The notes beneath the pieces are model-generated. The model did not search any database. It was not told where the DNA came from and saw nothing but the letters and a program-made list of their open reading frames with translations. A program made the translations under genes and the position numbers. Below, piece after piece: positions 31,638 to 40,915 of a stretch of DNA of 64,000 nucleotides. This stretch comes from FEB-25 sp963809615 (GTDB lineage: Bacteria > Chloroflexota > Anaerolineae > Anaerolineales > UBA4823). Each line of letters opens with the position of its first letter. The stretch's first letter is position 1. The DNA is taken from NCBI GenBank assembly GCA_963809615.1, contig CAWEKR010000013.1, positions 1 through 64,000 of the forward strand, written 5' to 3'.

Positions 31638-32555
31638 TTATACAGTCTTTGGGTTGCGTCGGAACCACGTTTTCCATTCCTGGTTCTCCCACACCACCAG
31701 GATCGGTGAGGCGTTGAAGATCGAGGAATACGTCCCGCTGAATACACCCACCAGCAGGATCACCACAAAATGCCGGATGGTGATGCCACCAAACAGTGCC
31801 AGTGAAAGCAGGGTGAGCATGACGGTCAGCTGTGTGTTAACCGATCTCACCAGTGTCTGGACAATGGAGTGGTTGACCACGGTCTCATATGGCAGTTTCC
31901 GGTAGATATTCAGGTTCTCCCGGATGCGGTCAAACACCACGATGGTATCGTGGACGGAGAAACCGATCACGGTCAAAAGGGCGGTGAGGAAGAGTGCGTC
32001 CACTTCCCAATGGAAAAAGTGGGCTATGATCGCTTCCACGCCAATCACCACGGCTACATCGTGCAGCATGGCGATGATCGCCGCGACGCCGTAGCGGAAG
32101 GCATGTGAAACACCCCTGAATGCGAGCGTGATGTATAGTAGGATTCCGAGCGCTGCCAGACCAACCGCTCCCGCTGCACGTTTAGCTACTTCCTGCCCCA
32201 CCGAGGGTCCCACTGATTCAAAGCGGTTCATCGTGATCGTGGCACCGAAGCGTGATTCCATCTGGGATACAAGCTGGTTGCGCTGTGCGTCGGTCATATC
32301 CGAAGAGCGGATGATTAATCCGTTCGTCCCTGAGGTTTGCACGATTGAATCAATGAAGCCATTCTCCCTGTATAGCGAATTAATCTCGGAAGGCTGAGGC
32401 ACCGTCCCGCTATCGAAGCGGATGTCAAGCAGACTGCCACCTTTAAAATCGATCGCCAGGGGCAATCCCCATAGCAGTAATGCAATCATCCCGGGTATGA
32501 TGACTAATAATGAAATCCCAAAGTATAAATAGCGCCGTTTTACAATGTCAATCAT
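31638..32555 (-). CDS. secF: Protein translocase subunit SecF
   Basis: A 305-residue membrane protein with six helices: YFGISLLVIIPGMIALLLWG opens it, then the FKGGSLLDIRF periplasmic start and the RND-type C-terminal block (VGLAALGILLYI, IAMLHDVAVVIGVEA, TVIGFSVHDTIVVFDRIREN). With SecD it forms the proton-driven complex that pulls exported proteins out of SecYEG. It starts 9 bases after secD. The GFSVxDTIVxFDRIxEN motif is complete. Confidence 0.96.
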   Translation of the reverse strand: MIDIVKRRYLYFGISLLVIIPGMIALLLWGLPLAIDFKGGSLLDIRFDSGTVPQPSEINSLYRENGFIDSIVQTSGTNGLIIRSSDMTDAQRNQLVSQMESRFGATITMNRFESVGPSVGQEVAKRAAGAVGLAALGILLYITLAFRGVSHAFRYGVAAIIAMLHDVAVVIGVEAIIAHFFHWEVDALFLTALLTVIGFSVHDTIVVFDRIRENLNIYRKLPYETVVNHSIVQTLVRSVNTQLTVMLTLLSLALFGGITIRHFVVILLVGVFSGTYSSIFNASPILVVWENQEWKTWFRRNPKTV

Positions 32556-32564
32556 CCAAGGCTC

Positions 32565-34019
32565 CTAAAGCCCGAACCAGCGTGCATGTTCGGTGAAGTT
32601 GATGTTATCCAGGATCAGATGCAGGAATGTACGCGTCACCACGATGGCGGTGAACATGCTAACTAATACTCCGATCGCCAGGGTTAATGAGAAACCTTTG
32701 ACGATGCTTGCTCCGAAGGTATTCCCGAACCAAAACAGGATGCCACAGGTAATCAACGTGGAGAAATTCGAATCGCGAATGGAAGGCCAGGCATTTCTCC
32801 ATCCAAGATCAATCGAATTCTTAAGCGATTTCCCCGAGCGCAGCTCTTCTTTAATTCTTTCAAAGATCAAGACGTTGGCATCTACAGCCACACCCACGCT
32901 CAAGATAAATCCGGCAATACCGGGCAGGGTCAGCGTGACTGGGATCAAGCGGAATAATGCGTAGGTAAGCAGGGCATAACATAGCAGCGCCAGGTCGGCG
33001 ACCAGCCCGGGCAGACGATAATAAAGTGCCATGAACAGGATCACCACCGCCATACCAATGATCCCCGCAATCAGGCTTTTATTAAGTGAATCTTGCCCCA
33101 GCGTCGGTCCAACTGTCTCGCTGGTGATTACTTTTAGCGGGATGGGTAATGAGCCATACTTCAATTGCAAGGCCAGGTTATTGGCTTCATCAGAGGTGAA
33201 CTTTCCCTCGATCACTCCTCTACCCCCGGTGATAGGACTGTTAATGCCAGGGACTGAGATTACCTGCTTATCCAACGCGATCCCCAGAATTTGGCCGACA
33301 TGTGCTGAGGTGAAATCCTTAAATATTTGGGTTCCTTCTGAGTTTAATTCAAATGCGACAACGTAACCCCCGCCGGTATTGGATTGGACACCGACGTTGG
33401 TTAAACTAGCTCCGGTCATTACGGTATGGAAGGTCGGGCCAGTTGGCAACGGTAGCGTGGAGGTAATCGTAGATGAGGTTGTAGCAGATGGCGTGATCGA
33501 AGATTCTGGCGTAAGGGATGGAGTTGTGATTGCACCCGGCGTTGGTGTGGTGCTCTGTGATGGTTGGCTGCCCGTAGGTGTCCAATCGGTGTTGATTTTT
33601 TTTCCTACCAGCGACGCCGCTTCGGCGTTGGTCAGCGTAGTCATATCTACGAATTCAAGCAAGCCAGTCTGCTTGATTAGCGCTAATGCTTTCTCAGTAT
33701 CGGTCTCTCCTGGAAGCTCCACCACGATGCGCCGTGAGCCTGCTTGCTGAACGACGGGTTCTGATACACCCAATGCATTCACACGGTTACTGACGATTTG
33801 CTGTGCAATCTGCATATCACTCGGATTGATGGCAGTTGTTGCAGGGACGTCTGCCTCCAGCAGTGCCTGCAGTCCCCCAACCAGGTCCAGGCCAAGCCGG
33901 GTGGTAAAATCTCGCTCGATCCCAGCGAAATGGATGCCAGGGCTCTTCGGCAGGTCAATATAGATCGCTAGTATAAGGATCAAAGCGATAGGGATAAGTA
34001 ATCGATAAGTCCGGTTCAT
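32565..34019 (-). CDS. secD: Protein translocase subunit SecD
   Basis: A 484-residue membrane protein: helix 1, the DFTTRLGLDLVGGLQALLE motif, the periplasmic P1 domain with a Thr/Ser/Pro-rich linker of about 45 residues (about 150-195) of low complexity, then SETVGPTLGQDSLNKS, GMAVVILFMALYYRLPGL, and the Asp-rich SVGVAVDANVLIFERIKEEL motif that conducts protons. The linker is longer and more repetitive than in typical SecD and is probably disordered. First of the secD-secF pair; a long same-strand gene series precedes it. Confidence 0.96.
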   Translation of the reverse strand: MNRTYRLLIPIALILILAIYIDLPKSPGIHFAGIERDFTTRLGLDLVGGLQALLEADVPATTAINPSDMQIAQQIVSNRVNALGVSEPVVQQAGSRRIVVELPGETDTEKALALIKQTGLLEFVDMTTLTNAEAASLVGKKINTDWTPTGSQPSQSTTPTPGAITTPSLTPESSITPSATTSSTITSTLPLPTGPTFHTVMTGASLTNVGVQSNTGGGYVVAFELNSEGTQIFKDFTSAHVGQILGIALDKQVISVPGINSPITGGRGVIEGKFTSDEANNLALQLKYGSLPIPLKVITSETVGPTLGQDSLNKSLIAGIIGMAVVILFMALYYRLPGLVADLALLCYALLTYALFRLIPVTLTLPGIAGFILSVGVAVDANVLIFERIKEELRSGKSLKNSIDLGWRNAWPSIRDSNFSTLITCGILFWFGNTFGASIVKGFSLTLAIGVLVSMFTAIVVTRTFLHLILDNINFTEHARWFGL

Positions 34020-34136
34020 CTACTGATTTCAACCTCCATGATTTACACAAATGCCAGCCGAAAGCTGGCTGGAATGCCAAAATCGACTGGCGGCTCGAAT
34101 TATACTCCCTATCGATGGGAATGTCTAATAAGGAAT

Positions 34137-34484
34137 TTATTTCATATCAAAAGATGCGATGAATACCAGTGCCGACTCCCTGACTTCCTCGGCCGTCATC
34201 GGATTGGTATCCAGGTACAGGTCAGCATGCTGGCGAGCGTGCCTCAACCTGCGCTGCTGTTCGGCAAACTCGTCTGAGGTCCAATCCAGTTTGCGGCGCA
34301 GGATGGTGTTTTCATAGGATACGTCCAGGTAGATCAAGATGTCAGGGTTGGTCAGCCGCTTCCACATATCGGGAACATAGGAATGTTCCTGGGCGATGTG
34401 CCTGACCATAAACCCCTTTGCGACTAACCCCGCCACCAGGGAGGATTTTCCGGCTCCACATGGGCCAACCACCCCGATCAACAT
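34137..34484 (-). CDS. Small P-loop nucleotide-binding protein (kinase-like)
   Basis: A 115-residue protein with Walker A GPCGAGKSSL at the N-terminus, a Walker-B-like ILIYLDVSY and an Arg-rich helix (RRKLDWTSDEFAEQQRRLRHAR), suggesting a minimal nucleoside/shikimate-kinase fold. It is shorter than any well-known kinase (usually 170 or more), so the lid region may be reduced. Conserved next to the RCK protein in this run; role unknown. AAAGGAAATAAG precedes the ATG. Confidence 0.7.
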   Translation of the reverse strand: MLIGVVGPCGAGKSSLVAGLVAKGFMVRHIAQEHSYVPDMWKRLTNPDILIYLDVSYENTILRRKLDWTSDEFAEQQRRLRHARQHADLYLDTNPMTAEEVRESALVFIASFDMK

Positions 34485-34502
34485 GTTCTTATTTCCTTTA
34501 GA

Positions 34503-35579
34503 TTAACTTGTTGGGTGATTATCGATCGCCAGTGTCCTGATCTGGCTCAACCCACCCAGGACTGCCAGCTCATCCTCAGCCGATAGGCGACAATCGGCGG
34601 GTGGGTGGAAATCGGAGGTGCTGTTCCTGCGAATGAACACCACACTTAACTTATATTTTTGCTCAACTTCGCTGATGGTCTGGTTGTTGATTACCGATTC
34701 CGGCCCGATCTTCAAGTGTGCCAAACTCATCGATTGGCCTTCGACCACGATGGGTCGGGTCATATCTACACCAGAGGCGGCAGCTGCAAAAGCCGGTGCT
34801 GCCATCCCGGTGGCACTGAAAGCTGAATAACCGAATTGCTCCTGCAGTCCCTGGGCGAAATCGTCATCGAATATCCTCAAGATCACGTGGATTTTTGGAT
34901 TTAGCCGTTGGGCTTTAAGCGCAATTTTGAGGTTCAGGCTGTCATTTTGGATGCACAGGATGATTGCCCGCGCCTGCTGAACACCGGCAGATTCCAGCGT
35001 CAGCTCATGGCTGGCATCATCCTGGATTACCGGGATCCCCATTTTTTTCACCGTAGCGGTTAAATCTGCTTTCGGGTTGGTTTCAATGATAACGATATCC
35101 TGCTCCATATTGATCAGTTCTTCTGCCACTCGGAAACCTAAATGCCCCAACCCAACCAGAATGATATGGTTATTATATGTAGAAGCCACAGCTATCTCCC
35201 ATTCTTTTCCGCGTGCCCTGCGGTTGAACAGCATCACGCTGAATTCTGCCACGCCTTGGGCCAGAATGATCAGGCCGATGACTGGCATGACGAAATAAAA
35301 GATACCCAGGTACCAGGTATGAGGAAAATTCCCGCTGTTTTGCAGGAACGTCATCGATAAGACTTGATAGATCCCTTCCAGCAGGTTCCCCAATGGTTCC
35401 CCGGCTTCCAAGGATAAAAGGTAGTATGCAGTTCCGCCCCCCAAAATTGCCAAAGCAAAGATGAGCAGCGGGGTTCCAAATCTGCCTAATAATAGCCATA
35501 TGTCACGCCAGGCGGCCTTTAGTTCTCTCGCTCTGGTCCGGTTTCGATAAGACGAAGTTGAAATATCGATGTCTGGCAT
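34503..35579 (-). CDS. RCK-domain channel-like protein without canonical K+ filter
   Basis: A 358-residue membrane protein built like MthK: two helices (about 36-58 and 88-115) around a pore-loop-like stretch, then an RCK-N domain with a Rossmann motif (IILVGLGHLGFRVAEELI, acidic end of strand 2 in VIIETNPKAD) and an RCK-C/TrkA-C domain (about 255-350). The pore loop reads SMTFLQNSGNFPHTWYLG; the TxGYGD filter of K+ channels is missing. It may therefore be a transporter regulator or a channel of another selectivity. Seven bases downstream of the phosphatase gene. Confidence 0.8.
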   Translation of the reverse strand: MPDIDISTSSYRNRTRARELKAAWRDIWLLLGRFGTPLLIFALAILGGGTAYYLLSLEAGEPLGNLLEGIYQVLSMTFLQNSGNFPHTWYLGIFYFVMPVIGLIILAQGVAEFSVMLFNRRARGKEWEIAVASTYNNHIILVGLGHLGFRVAEELINMEQDIVIIETNPKADLTATVKKMGIPVIQDDASHELTLESAGVQQARAIILCIQNDSLNLKIALKAQRLNPKIHVILRIFDDDFAQGLQEQFGYSAFSATGMAAPAFAAAASGVDMTRPIVVEGQSMSLAHLKIGPESVINNQTISEVEQKYKLSVVFIRRNSTSDFHPPADCRLSAEDELAVLGGLSQIRTLAIDNHPTS

Positions 35580-35586
35580 AGACTAT

Positions 35587-36291
35587 CTAATTAAGCGGTA
35601 GCTGTACCGTCATGCGGCGGACTGAATCCACGTGTTGGCTGGTTACCTGGATCACGACCACCGATATGTCATCCACCGGGCGCCCTCGGTCGAGCTGCAT
35701 CGCATCTGACAGCAGCCGGTCTGCAATCACTTGCGGGTCAGCAGCTTCTTCTTCGATATGGGCATCCAAAAAAGTTTTCACATCCAGGGATTCCCCACTG
35801 CGTGAACCGGCATGGATCAGCCCGTCGGTAAACAACACCACGGTCAGACCTGGTTCGAGCGGCATTTCATTGATCATAGGGCGTGTGTCGCGATATATAC
35901 CGATCGGATTGCAATCATCATCAAAGGCACACACTTGTTCATTGGACGCAATGAAGACCGGCAGTGGATTGTTGCGGGTGATGACCATGGTGGCAGTTTG
36001 CAGATCGATGGAGACGATATTCAGCGTAGCCGAAACTTTTCCCTTGCGCTCGGTGAACAGATAATCCGAAGCAGCCCTCGCCGCCGCGCCATCCCGCACC
36101 CCTTCTGATAAGAGCGAGATTACTTTTCTAACCACCAATGAGGATATTTGCTTGGCCCCTTTACCAGAGCTCTGCCCGTCAGCCATGACCACCGAAATCC
36201 CCCCGTTTGGTCGTTCAACGACTTCAACCGAATCACCGCTCTCGGACGTCGCATATTTGTTGATTTTGGCGACCGCCAGCTTGATCTCCAT
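35587..36291 (-). CDS. SpoIIE/PP2C-type serine phosphatase
   Basis: A 234-residue stand-alone PPM phosphatase domain. Metal-binding residues are seen in SVVMADGQSSGKGAK (the Asp of the DG pair), TVVLFTDGLIHAG and RPVDDISVVVIQV. These enzymes usually dephosphorylate Ser-phosphorylated anti-anti-sigma factors or act in related signalling; no sensor domain is attached and no partner-switch genes are nearby. It sits in a run with an RCK protein and a small P-loop protein, so it may act on that group (speculative). Confidence 0.88.
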   Translation of the reverse strand: MEIKLAVAKINKYATSESGDSVEVVERPNGGISVVMADGQSSGKGAKQISSLVVRKVISLLSEGVRDGAAARAASDYLFTERKGKVSATLNIVSIDLQTATMVITRNNPLPVFIASNEQVCAFDDDCNPIGIYRDTRPMINEMPLEPGLTVVLFTDGLIHAGSRSGESLDVKTFLDAHIEEEAADPQVIADRLLSDAMQLDRGRPVDDISVVVIQVTSQHVDSVRRMTVQLPLN

Positions 36292-36335
36292 ATCCTACAT
36301 TTTACAACAATATCCAGTTTGGTAGGCACCGAAAC

Positions 36336-37022
36336 TTAATCGCTGGATTTAATCATCCTGATGACCAAAACCTTACTCGAGTCGAACTCGACCATCTCCC
36401 AGCTGACCCCAAAACCGGCTTTGAGCAGGGGTTCCAAAACCCTTTCATCCCATTCGGGTGCTTCTCCGGTGGTACGGTTAAGCCACGCAGCCGCTCGTTC
36501 CAGCGGTTTGCGACCCGTGATCCATGCCAACGGAAGTATGATCGCCGTCCCACCTTTTACCAGCACCCGATGGATCTCTGTCAGTGAGACAAGGTTCAGG
36601 ATCGTTTCGGAAGGGAAGGTCATTGCAACTTGTTGGAAACTATCATTGGCAAAAGGCAATGCTAGTGCATCTCCGCGCACCAGGTTTGGACTGAATCCCT
36701 GCCCGGTTAGACGGCGCCTTGCAATCCGCCCCATCTGAACACTTTCATCGAGCCCAAATGGAGAGGAACCATTCTGGTTCAGCGCCACCTGGAGGTGCCC
36801 GGGTCCATACCCAATCTCAAGCGTCCTTGGACCATCAAGATATGGCTTGACCGATAACACCCATTTTTGCCATGCCCCCAGCGAAACCATCCAGGCGACC
36901 CAATCATACAGCCAGGCAAGTTGGTGATACAGTAAATTGAAGAACAGGCGTAGTGTGGATGCTAGCAGGCGAAGAGGAAATTGTGGTCGGGGTTCGCTGC
37001 CCAGATTATCGCGGTTCCGCAT
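36336..37022 (-). CDS. Class I SAM-dependent methyltransferase
   Basis: A 228-residue protein with the SAM-binding motif I TLEIGYGPGHLQVAL, an acidic end of strand 2 (FGLDES), motif with DALALPFANDSF, and LVKGGTAIILPL. An N-terminal helix pair (LLASTLRLFFNLLYHQLAWLY) suggests contact with membrane or a lipid substrate. It begins inside the end of the lipid-kinase-like gene (17-base overlap), suggesting a lipid or lipid-linked substrate. Not assigned further. Confidence 0.85.
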   Translation of the reverse strand: MRNRDNLGSEPRPQFPLRLLASTLRLFFNLLYHQLAWLYDWVAWMVSLGAWQKWVLSVKPYLDGPRTLEIGYGPGHLQVALNQNGSSPFGLDESVQMGRIARRRLTGQGFSPNLVRGDALALPFANDSFQQVAMTFPSETILNLVSLTEIHRVLVKGGTAIILPLAWITGRKPLERAAAWLNRTTGEAPEWDERVLEPLLKAGFGVSWEMVEFDSSKVLVIRMIKSSD

Positions 37023-37962
37023 TCATTAATACCGGCAGATAATCTGGAAGCATACGGTACTCGATATCCTGGGTGGCCTCGAATTGGATTTCACCGTCGG
37101 CATGCAGAGGGGTGGGTTGGTCGGTGTGGATCTTTAACCAGCTGACTTTGATCTCGTGGATGGCAGGATGCTCAACGTAATTGCCTGCTCCCGCTTTCAT
37201 TGTCCTGGGGAGTAAACGTAGAATTTGCAGCCTGGAAGGCATGGATCCAAATACACAATCCAGTAACCCGTCGAATGGATCGGCATGCGGCGCCATATAA
37301 AATACGCCACCGGTCAGCGGGTTATTGCCAGCTGTGACCAGTGTGGCAGGACCATGGTATTCGCCACCTTCCCACTCAAGATGCATATTCCATTGCGGAT
37401 TTTTCCCCACACCAAGCAGTGCGGCAACGACATAGCGTAGAGAGCCACGCAGCCAGGATATTCGTTGTTGGATCAGGGTGATGCATGGCTCCAAGCCAAT
37501 CGCACTGTTATTATCAAAGTATCTCCGTTTTGGATGACTGCCACTCGTGTCAGAGGCGGTTACTTCACCCAGGTCGATCCGCCTGGTATACCCGGCAGCA
37601 ATGACCTTGGCCGCCTCTGGGATCGTTGTGGGGATATGCAGGTTAACCATCAGGTCATTGGCAGAGCCCAAGGGAAGAATGCCCAGCGGTGCGGGTTCAT
37701 TCCCACCTTCCTGGGCGGCCGAGACCATCCCGTTCATCACCTCGCTGACGCTGCCATCTCCCCCGGCGGACACGATGGGAGAAAAACCGCTTTTTGCCGC
37801 CTGGTACGCCAGCTCAGTGCCATGGTTGGGTGCTTCGGTCACCACCAGGTCAAAATCGATACCTGCAGATTTCAGGGAATACTCGATTTCTTCTCTTTTC
37901 TGCAGACCCTTCCAACGACCGGCATAAGGGTTTAAGATGACCTTGGTTGGCATTAGCGGCAT
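37006..37962 (-). CDS. Diacylglycerol/lipid kinase family protein
   Basis: A 318-residue DAGK-catalytic-fold kinase: KVILNPYAGRWKG at the N-terminus, the Gly-rich ATP loop SAGGDGSVSEVMNGM (GGDGT-type), LGILPLGSANDL, the ion-binding HADPFDGLLDCVF and the C-terminal HADGE motif. Relatives (DgkB/YegS) phosphorylate diacylglycerol or related lipids at the inner membrane face. Overlaps the following methyltransferase gene by 17 bases, so translation is coupled. Confidence 0.92.
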   Translation of the reverse strand: MPLMPTKVILNPYAGRWKGLQKREEIEYSLKSAGIDFDLVVTEAPNHGTELAYQAAKSGFSPIVSAGGDGSVSEVMNGMVSAAQEGGNEPAPLGILPLGSANDLMVNLHIPTTIPEAAKVIAAGYTRRIDLGEVTASDTSGSHPKRRYFDNNSAIGLEPCITLIQQRISWLRGSLRYVVAALLGVGKNPQWNMHLEWEGGEYHGPATLVTAGNNPLTGGVFYMAPHADPFDGLLDCVFGSMPSRLQILRLLPRTMKAGAGNYVEHPAIHEIKVSWLKIHTDQPTPLHADGEIQFEATQDIEYRMLPDYLPVLMNAEPR

Positions 37963-38121
37963 ACCTCCGGGTGCATTTTAGCATAAAACCAGGCAAGAGG
38001 TGGTTTGAATGAACCTGCATCAGCCTGGCAGAGTAGATGTATGGGTGCCCGCTGGTAAATCTATGATAATATTTGCATGGCTTCGGTATTTCTACCTATA
38101 TTTTCGCAGTTGGAGCAAAGC

Positions 38122-39084
38122 ATGACTGAAATCCAGACCTTTACCGAGAAAATTGTCAATAATATTGAAAAAGTGATCGTGGGAAAGCGCGGCCCGGTCG
38201 AATTAGCCATCGTCAGCCTTATCTGCCAGGGACATCTGCTCATCGAGGATGTTCCTGGGGTCGGGAAAACTGTCCTGGCGCGTAGTCTTGCCAAATCACT
38301 GGGCTGTGAATTCAGCCGGATCCAGTTCACTCCCGATATGCTGCCCAGTGATGTTACCGGTGTGTCCATTTATAACCAGGTAAGCACGCAGTTCGAATTC
38401 CGTCCTGGCCCTATCGTAGCTCAAATAGTGTTGGCAGATGAAATCAACCGTGCGACGCCCAAGACCCAGGCAGCATTATTGGAAGCCATGGAGGAACATC
38501 AAGTCACCGCTGATGGAGTGACCCACATACTCCCTAAGCCGTTCATGGTTCTGGCAACCCAAAACCCAATCGAGTATGAAGGCACTTTCCCACTGCCTGA
38601 AGCACAATTAGATCGTTTTTTGCTGCGGTTACGGTTGGGATATCCGGAGATCAATGATGAGATCAATATTCTTGAACGGCAGCAATTCCAACACCCGGTG
38701 AATGACCTGCAACAGGTAGTTTCAGCCCAGGAACTAATAAACGCACAGGATGCAATTAAATCGATCTACGTCGCACCCGGAGTCAAGCACTATATCGTTG
38801 AGCTCACCCACCAAACCCGCAAGCATGCCGATGTATACCTGGGTGCCAGCCCTCGCGGCAGCCTGGCTTTATTTCGGACCGGTCAGGCAATGGCAGCCAT
38901 GCAAGGGCGTGATTTTGTCTTGCCGGATGATATCAAGGCACTGATCAAACCCGCCCTATCTCACCGGGTGATCCTGGGTCCCGCTGCCCGGTTACGTGAT
39001 CTGAGCAGTGATCAGGTTCTTGACGAAATCGTGAGTCTTGTTCCCGTTCCTGGGGGAGATTTAAAGGCCAGATCTGAAGTATGA
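38122..39084 (+). CDS. MoxR family AAA+ ATPase
   Basis: A 320-residue AAA+ ATPase: Walker A EDVPGVGKTVLARSL, Walker B VLADEINRATPKTQ, sensor 1 ATQNPIEYEGTFPLPEAQ and sensor 2 with Arg finger region (GASPRGSLALFRTGQA). MoxR proteins act as chaperones activating partner proteins that often carry VWA or DUF58 domains. I take the ATG at 38122 after GGAGCAAAG, because the upstream ATG at 38077 has no ribosome site. It overlaps the DUF58 gene by ATGA, the normal pair. Confidence 0.94.
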   Translation: MTEIQTFTEKIVNNIEKVIVGKRGPVELAIVSLICQGHLLIEDVPGVGKTVLARSLAKSLGCEFSRIQFTPDMLPSDVTGVSIYNQVSTQFEFRPGPIVAQIVLADEINRATPKTQAALLEAMEEHQVTADGVTHILPKPFMVLATQNPIEYEGTFPLPEAQLDRFLLRLRLGYPEINDEINILERQQFQHPVNDLQQVVSAQELINAQDAIKSIYVAPGVKHYIVELTHQTRKHADVYLGASPRGSLALFRTGQAMAAMQGRDFVLPDDIKALIKPALSHRVILGPAARLRDLSSDQVLDEIVSLVPVPGGDLKARSEV

Positions 39085-40346
39085 CTACTGGGCAAAAAGT
39101 TGTCCTGGCTTTACTAGCCCTAAGCCTTATTGCCGGGCTTGCTACTGGGGGAAAGCTGTATTACCGGCTTTCAATTTTTTGGGCCATGCTGTTCTTTGGC
39201 TCGTGGCTATGGTCGGTTTTTTCCTTAAGAGGTTTGAAATTTTCTCGTTCAGCCCGGACTCTGCGCGCCCAGGTGGGGCAAATATTCGAAGAGAGATTCG
39301 AGGTACAAAACCAGAACCGTTTTCCCCGTCTGTGGCTGGAGGTACGGGATGAGTCATCCCTGCCGGGTGCCGATGGCTCGCGAGTAGTCACCATGTTGAA
39401 AGGCAAACAAGGCAGGTCATATATCGCCCGGGTACGCCTGATACGCCGGGGAGTGTTTCCTCTCGGTCCAACTGTGATTGCCTCTGGTGATTTATTTGGA
39501 TTATTCCCTGTCGAGCGGACCATACCTGAAGAAGATTCTTTGCTGGTTTATCCGATGATGGTTGATGTACGTGGATTTCCCAACCCACCCGGTTTGCTGC
39601 CCGGCGGTGAGGCATTGCGCCGGCGCACTCATCAAGTAACCCCAAATGCAGCCGGAGTACGTGAATATTCCACCGGTGATCCGTTAAACCGCATCCACTG
39701 GCTGAGCACGGCCAGGCGAGGACGGTTAATCGTTAAGGAGTTTGAGCTGGATCCGCTGGCAGATGTGTGGATATTTTTGGACGCAGCCAAGCAAGTCCAA
39801 GCCGCATTGCCACAACCCCCTCCACAGCTGCACATAAAAGATTTATGGAGCCATACCGGGAAAGTACCATTACCCCCATCGACTGAGGAGTACGCCGTTT
39901 GTGCAGCTGCATCGCTGGTAAGAGATTATTTGCGCAGGGGTAGGGCGGTGGGTTTCGTATGTTCCGGGAAGCACCTCGCATTAATTTCGCCGGACCGGGG
40001 TGCACGGCAGCTGGGTAAGATCTTGGAAGCATTAGCCTTGACCCAGGCAGAAGGCACCCTTCCGCTGCGTGCCTTGATCGAAACCCAGGTTAAACATATG
40101 GTGCGTGGCAGCACCGTAGTCCTCATTACCCCTTCATCATCAAGAGAAGTGGCGATGATCGTGGATTTTCTATTACAGCGCGGTTTAAAACCCATCGTGG
40201 TCATCCTGGATGCATCCACTTTCGGTGCAGCTGAGGGGTCTGGACAGCTGATCGAGAGCATCAAAATATTGGGTGTACCATCCCGAATGATCAGGAATGG
40301 AGCTGATTTGTCTGTAGCCCTAACAAATGGCTATTCAGCTAGATGA
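39081..40346 (+). CDS. DUF58 domain membrane protein
   Basis: A 421-residue protein: two hydrophobic segments at the N-terminus (about 9-26 and 32-50), a beta-rich domain, then the DUF58 signature GVREYSTGDPLNRIHWLSTA with ARRGRLIVKEFE, and a VWA-like part (VWIFLDAA). DUF58 proteins are partners of MoxR ATPases. Translation is coupled to moxR. A transglutaminase-like partner that often completes the operon is not seen. Confidence 0.93.
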   Translation: MTTGQKVVLALLALSLIAGLATGGKLYYRLSIFWAMLFFGSWLWSVFSLRGLKFSRSARTLRAQVGQIFEERFEVQNQNRFPRLWLEVRDESSLPGADGSRVVTMLKGKQGRSYIARVRLIRRGVFPLGPTVIASGDLFGLFPVERTIPEEDSLLVYPMMVDVRGFPNPPGLLPGGEALRRRTHQVTPNAAGVREYSTGDPLNRIHWLSTARRGRLIVKEFELDPLADVWIFLDAAKQVQAALPQPPPQLHIKDLWSHTGKVPLPPSTEEYAVCAAASLVRDYLRRGRAVGFVCSGKHLALISPDRGARQLGKILEALALTQAEGTLPLRALIETQVKHMVRGSTVVLITPSSSREVAMIVDFLLQRGLKPIVVILDASTFGAAEGSGQLIESIKILGVPSRMIRNGADLSVALTNGYSAR

Positions 40347-40351
40347 ACGCA

Positions 40352-40813
40352 TTAGTTTTTTATTTCATCATAGATCTGTTTCATCATTAATAAAATATCT
40401 TTTTCCCGCTTATCAAGATAAGGTTTGTTCCACTCAGCGATGTGAGCCGACCATTTCAAACGGATTTCATTGATATATGTCAATATATCCCGTGGATCAT
40501 CTAGACGGCTGAGCCAGTCCGTGTCATTAATGAATAGCGCAAGATCAAGTTCCAATTGGGTATAAATAGCTGTCTGCTCGGGAAGACGTTCTGCTTTTGC
40601 TCTCGGGTAAGTTGTACCATCGACGAGATCGACAGGTGATAGCTTGAAAATTCCTGCCATTAAGGTAATGCTTCGCTCGCTGGGGATCGTTAAATCCATT
40701 TCGATGTGTGATATCGCCACCCGCGACATCGCCAACTGGTTAGCCAGGCTTTGCTGCGTCCAGTTATTTTTCTGGCGTAGAAATGCTATACGCTTACCGA
40801 TAGTCTCGATCAT
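40352..40813 (-). CDS. XRE family transcriptional regulator
   Basis: A 153-residue protein with an N-terminal helix-turn-helix (IGKRIAFLRQKNNWTQQSLANQ, then LAMSRVAISHIEMDLTIPSERS) and a C-terminal helical part of unknown ligand (about 75-153). It faces away from gmd; a perfect palindrome lies 34 bases upstream of its start, the probable operator for self-control and possibly for gmd. Confidence 0.88.
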   Translation of the reverse strand: MIETIGKRIAFLRQKNNWTQQSLANQLAMSRVAISHIEMDLTIPSERSITLMAGIFKLSPVDLVDGTTYPRAKAERLPEQTAIYTQLELDLALFINDTDWLSRLDDPRDILTYINEIRLKWSAHIAEWNKPYLDKREKDILLMMKQIYDEIKN

Positions 40814-40846
40814 GTGAACTAACTATACACCTAATGGTACTATTAA

Positions 40847-40867
40847 TCTGCTAATCCAATTAGCAGA
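40847..40867. promoter_or_regulatory. Palindromic operator candidate between XRE gene and gmd
   Basis: TCTGCTAAT - CCA - ATTAGCAGA, a perfect 9 bp inverted repeat with a 3-base centre in the 102-base divergent gap, a typical XRE-dimer site by size and location. Direct binding is inferred. Confidence 0.55.
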
Positions 40868-40915
40868 CAAATTTGCGATGACCTGATATGCTTAAGCAAA
40901 AGAAAGGAACAGCAC

